Notes under the pieces: model-generated
Told to the model about the DNA's origin: nothing
The model's input: only the letters and a program-made list of their open reading frames with translations
The model's database searches: none
DNA from: Ferdinandcohnia sp036962705
Lineage (GTDB): Bacteria > Bacillota > Bacilli > Bacillales > Bacillaceae_L
NCBI RefSeq assembly: GCF_036962705.1
Contig: NZ_JBALOQ010000013.1
Span: 124,001-188,000 of the forward strand
DNA length: 64,000 nucleotides
Direction: 5' to 3'
Part shown: one piece after another, positions 62,384 to 64,000 of the stretch
Layout of the letters: the number at the start of each line of letters is the position of its first letter
Numbering within the stretch: position 1 is the first letter of the stretch
Translations under genes and position numbers: made by a program

Positions 62384-62568
62384 TAGGTATTGTCAATAAG
62401 GGTAGCCAAGTTTTTTATACTTTATTCTCTTTCATGCATTTAGTTACAAAATTTTTATAACAAAATTGAAAGGAACTATTCTTCTTTTCCAAGCATATTT
62501 TAGTTATAGGAAGTTTTTCCACCTTTTTGAACAAACACTTATAGGATTCCTTGAAGGGAGAGATCAGC

Positions 62569-62763
62569 ATGAGAGGACGACGTTTTAGAAAATACTCTTA
62601 TCCTCATTGGCTGCGACAATGTCGAGATGTATGTCACCAATTTATCATCCCCATCACTATTGTTCAAGCTGTTCGAACCATTTTTCTGCCAACATCGTTT
62701 GATGTGCTTTTTTTAGCCATCTTAATATTACTTGCCGTTGCGTTTCACCTTGATATGATATAA
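62569..62763 (+). CDS. Small membrane protein, 64 aa, unknown function
   Basis: I do not recognise this gene. From ATG 62569 (MRGRRFRKYSYPHWLRQ), preceded by AAGGGAGAG, it encodes a basic, Arg/Cys-containing N-terminal half and one or two hydrophobic stretches (about 30-62), ending in FHLDMI. The good ribosome site and codon pattern support a real gene. It is divergent from valS and convergent with ysxE. A start six codons upstream (TTG) would lie in the ribosome site. Confidence 0.6.
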   Translation: MRGRRFRKYSYPHWLRQCRDVCHQFIIPITIVQAVRTIFLPTSFDVLFLAILILLAVAFHLDMI

Positions 62764-62842
62764 CTTTATTCATTAGAGTCACCTACTTAATTAGCAGTAG
62801 AATAAATGTCATAATTTATACATTTTTAAGGAGGTAAACCAA

Positions 62843-62950
62843 GGTGAATAAAGTTATAACCTCCGGCATAGACATGCGATTTTCAAAGGAAATTTATCGA
62901 GCAAGCTCGATAAAATCTGGGAGCAAATGCGCCAAGGCGTATTTGATAAA
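62843..62950. repeat. Dispersed repeat family B, copy 5 (internally deleted)
   Basis: Same orientation as copy 3, about 108 bp. It has GAATAAAGTTATAACCTCCG, CATGCGATTTTCAAAGGAAA and TTATCGAGC, then jumps to AAATCTGGGAGCAAATGCG and CCAAGGCGTATTTGATA. It lacks the CAAAGAC and CCCACAT hairpins of the full form. Confidence 0.78.
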
Positions 62951-62951
62951 A

Positions 62952-62979
62952 AATCCCATACTTCACTCCGTATGGGATT
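62952..62979 (-). terminator. Terminator of ysxE
   Basis: AATCCCATAC / GTATGGGATT with an 8-nt loop. It overlaps the ysxE stop codon and is followed on the minus strand by TTTTATC. Confidence 0.88.
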
Positions 62980-64000
62980 CTTCTTCTTCCTGCTCTTTTC
63001 TTTTTCGTTCCGCCTCAAGAAGTTTAACGGAAACAAATTCAATGTTTTTCGTCAGCCAATAAGCACGTTGTAAAACTTGGACATGCTCCCGCTCAGATTT
63101 CCTTTGTTTATGTTCAGTATAACTGCGCACACACTTATAAATGGGCTCTGGAAAGGTTAAATGACTTAATAAAAGATAAAATTCTTCTTCCCTTAACGGA
63201 AAACGGCTTTGATAGGATTCAAACCATTCTAGACAATCCGTACATAGGGTCGGATAGGTTTTTAATATCCGAAAATAGAGACTTACTAAATCATTTGTAG
63301 GACTAGCATAGCCAGCCCTCTCAAAATTCGAAAGATATCCTTTTCCACTTTCATCATATAAAAAATGAGTATCTGATAAATTATTAAGTGTTAAGGCGGT
63401 ACGGAGAGACTTCCTCTCTACCATTAATTCATGCCATTTATCAAGCTGAGTCCTTGCAAATGATGAGGCTAGACTGATTTCGTAAAAATACGTACAGAAC
63501 TGAAGTTCAAAGGGAGACATATACCATTTTGTCTCTGCTTCTTCAACAAATCTTTCTAAAAACTGGTTTCGTTCTTCCCATTTTTGGATGATTGTTTCAT
63601 AATGTCCTGTGATTTCATTTTTATCGTTAATTTGTTGTTTTCTTACCGTTGTAAGATGAACCCTTGCGATTTCTTTAAATACAGCATCGTAATGATCTCC
63701 ACGGTGCTCGAGGGTGCCGCTTTTTAACCATGGCATCAGATAATAATACTTTTGATTATGATAGACAAGGTATTTCCCTTCGACGGTTGGGTAAATGGGT
63801 ACTGCTCTTGTGTAACCCTGTTGAAATAATTGTTGAAGGAAAGTGGGGAAGGACGGATTGATTTTGTGTGAAATGGATTTTAGAGCATAAATACCTCTGT
63901 TCGTGACGACTTTTGTGATTTTGCCGAGCTGTTCAAACGATGAGTTCTGTAAGTTATATTTTTTTAAGATGGGCCCGATACTACTAACATCGTTTTTATT
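62963..64000 (-). CDS. ysxE: YsxE spore coat protein, CotS/CotI kinase-like family, partial (5' end outside window)
   Basis: The frame is open to the window edge, so about 345 C-terminal residues are visible. It reads in from NKNDVSSIGPILKKYNLQ, then VVTNRGIYALKSISHK with YALKS in the place of a kinase nucleotide-binding lysine, and YYYLMPWLKSGTLEHRGD. Later FLYDESGKGYLSNFERAGYA corresponds to the catalytic and metal loop of the aminoglycoside-kinase fold, in altered form. The highly charged C-terminus ends KRKEQEEEESHTE. The place beside valS matches ysxE of B. subtilis, a SafA/SpoVID-dependent coat protein. The internal ATG at 63736 is not the true start. Confidence 0.9.
   Translation of the reverse strand, partial: NKNDVSSIGPILKKYNLQNSSFEQLGKITKVVTNRGIYALKSISHKINPSFPTFLQQLFQQGYTRAVPIYPTVEGKYLVYHNQKYYYLMPWLKSGTLEHRGDHYDAVFKEIARVHLTTVRKQQINDKNEITGHYETIIQKWEERNQFLERFVEEAETKWYMSPFELQFCTYFYEISLASSFARTQLDKWHELMVERKSLRTALTLNNLSDTHFLYDESGKGYLSNFERAGYASPTNDLVSLYFRILKTYPTLCTDCLEWFESYQSRFPLREEEFYLLLSHLTFPEPIYKCVRSYTEHKQRKSEREHVQVLQRAYWLTKNIEFVSVKLLEAERKRKEQEEEESHTE

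Overview
The window is a low-GC Firmicutes chromosome segment, almost certainly from an endospore-forming member of the Bacillaceae outside the B. subtilis group. The evidence is the dense set of sporulation genes (spoVB, bofC, coxA-like, safA, spo0B, spoIVFA/FB, spoIIB, ysxE), the B. subtilis-like gene order from hisS through ruvAB, obg, minCD, mreBCD, maf, folC and valS, strong AGGAGG ribosome binding sites, frequent TTG/GTG starts, two T-box leaders and an L21 leader. Nearly everything reads on the minus strand. The plus-strand genes are an SH3/amidase gene, spoVB, yrzE and one small membrane-protein gene. I see no tRNA, rRNA, CRISPR array, prophage or insertion sequence.

Layout: 1-3.4 kb holds aspS (cut by the window edge), hisS with its T-box leader, and yrzK. 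3.5-5.4 kb holds a secreted cell-wall amidase. 5.5-12.4 kb holds dtd, relA, apt, recJ and a cation-efflux gene. 12.5-18.4 kb holds secDF, comN, spoVB, yrbG and yrzE. 18.4-23.1 kb is the yajC/tgt/queA/yrzS/ruvB/ruvA block. 23.2-26.7 kb holds bofC, a repeat-rich CoxA-like lipoprotein gene and a repeat-rich safA. 26.8-32.8 kb holds pheA, pheB, obg, spo0B, rpmA, prp, rplU and rng. 32.8-34.4 kb is spoIVFB/FA. 34.7-39.1 kb is a very large bacillopeptidase F-like protease. 39.7-45.2 kb holds minD, minC, mreD, mreC, mreB, radC and maf, followed by spoIIB. 46.7-57.7 kb is an 11-kb type IV pilus operon. 58-62.1 kb holds folC and valS with its T-box, and 62.5-64 kb a small membrane-protein gene and ysxE (cut).

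The most interesting region is the pilus operon. In B. subtilis the same place, between folC and spoIIB, holds only comC (prepilin peptidase). Here the peptidase gene is one of a complete set: extension ATPase PilB with a MshEN-type cyclic-di-GMP-binding motif pair, retraction ATPase PilT, platform PilC, one pilin, PilD and PilM/N/O. Three further genes share the operon: a VanW-domain protein at the head, and an acidic membrane protein and a PRC-barrel protein at the tail. I infer a retractable type IVa-like pilus with possible second-messenger control.

Two families of dispersed intergenic repeats lie across the window. Family A is about 120 bp with two copies. Family B is about 185 bp, multi-hairpin, with five copies. 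Both runs of N fall inside family B copies, so those two copies are incompletely known. Several gene starts were placed downstream of the longest open frame because of ribosome binding sites and family N-termini (relA, recJ, ruvA, pheB, spo0B, minC, mreB, maf, spoIIB).
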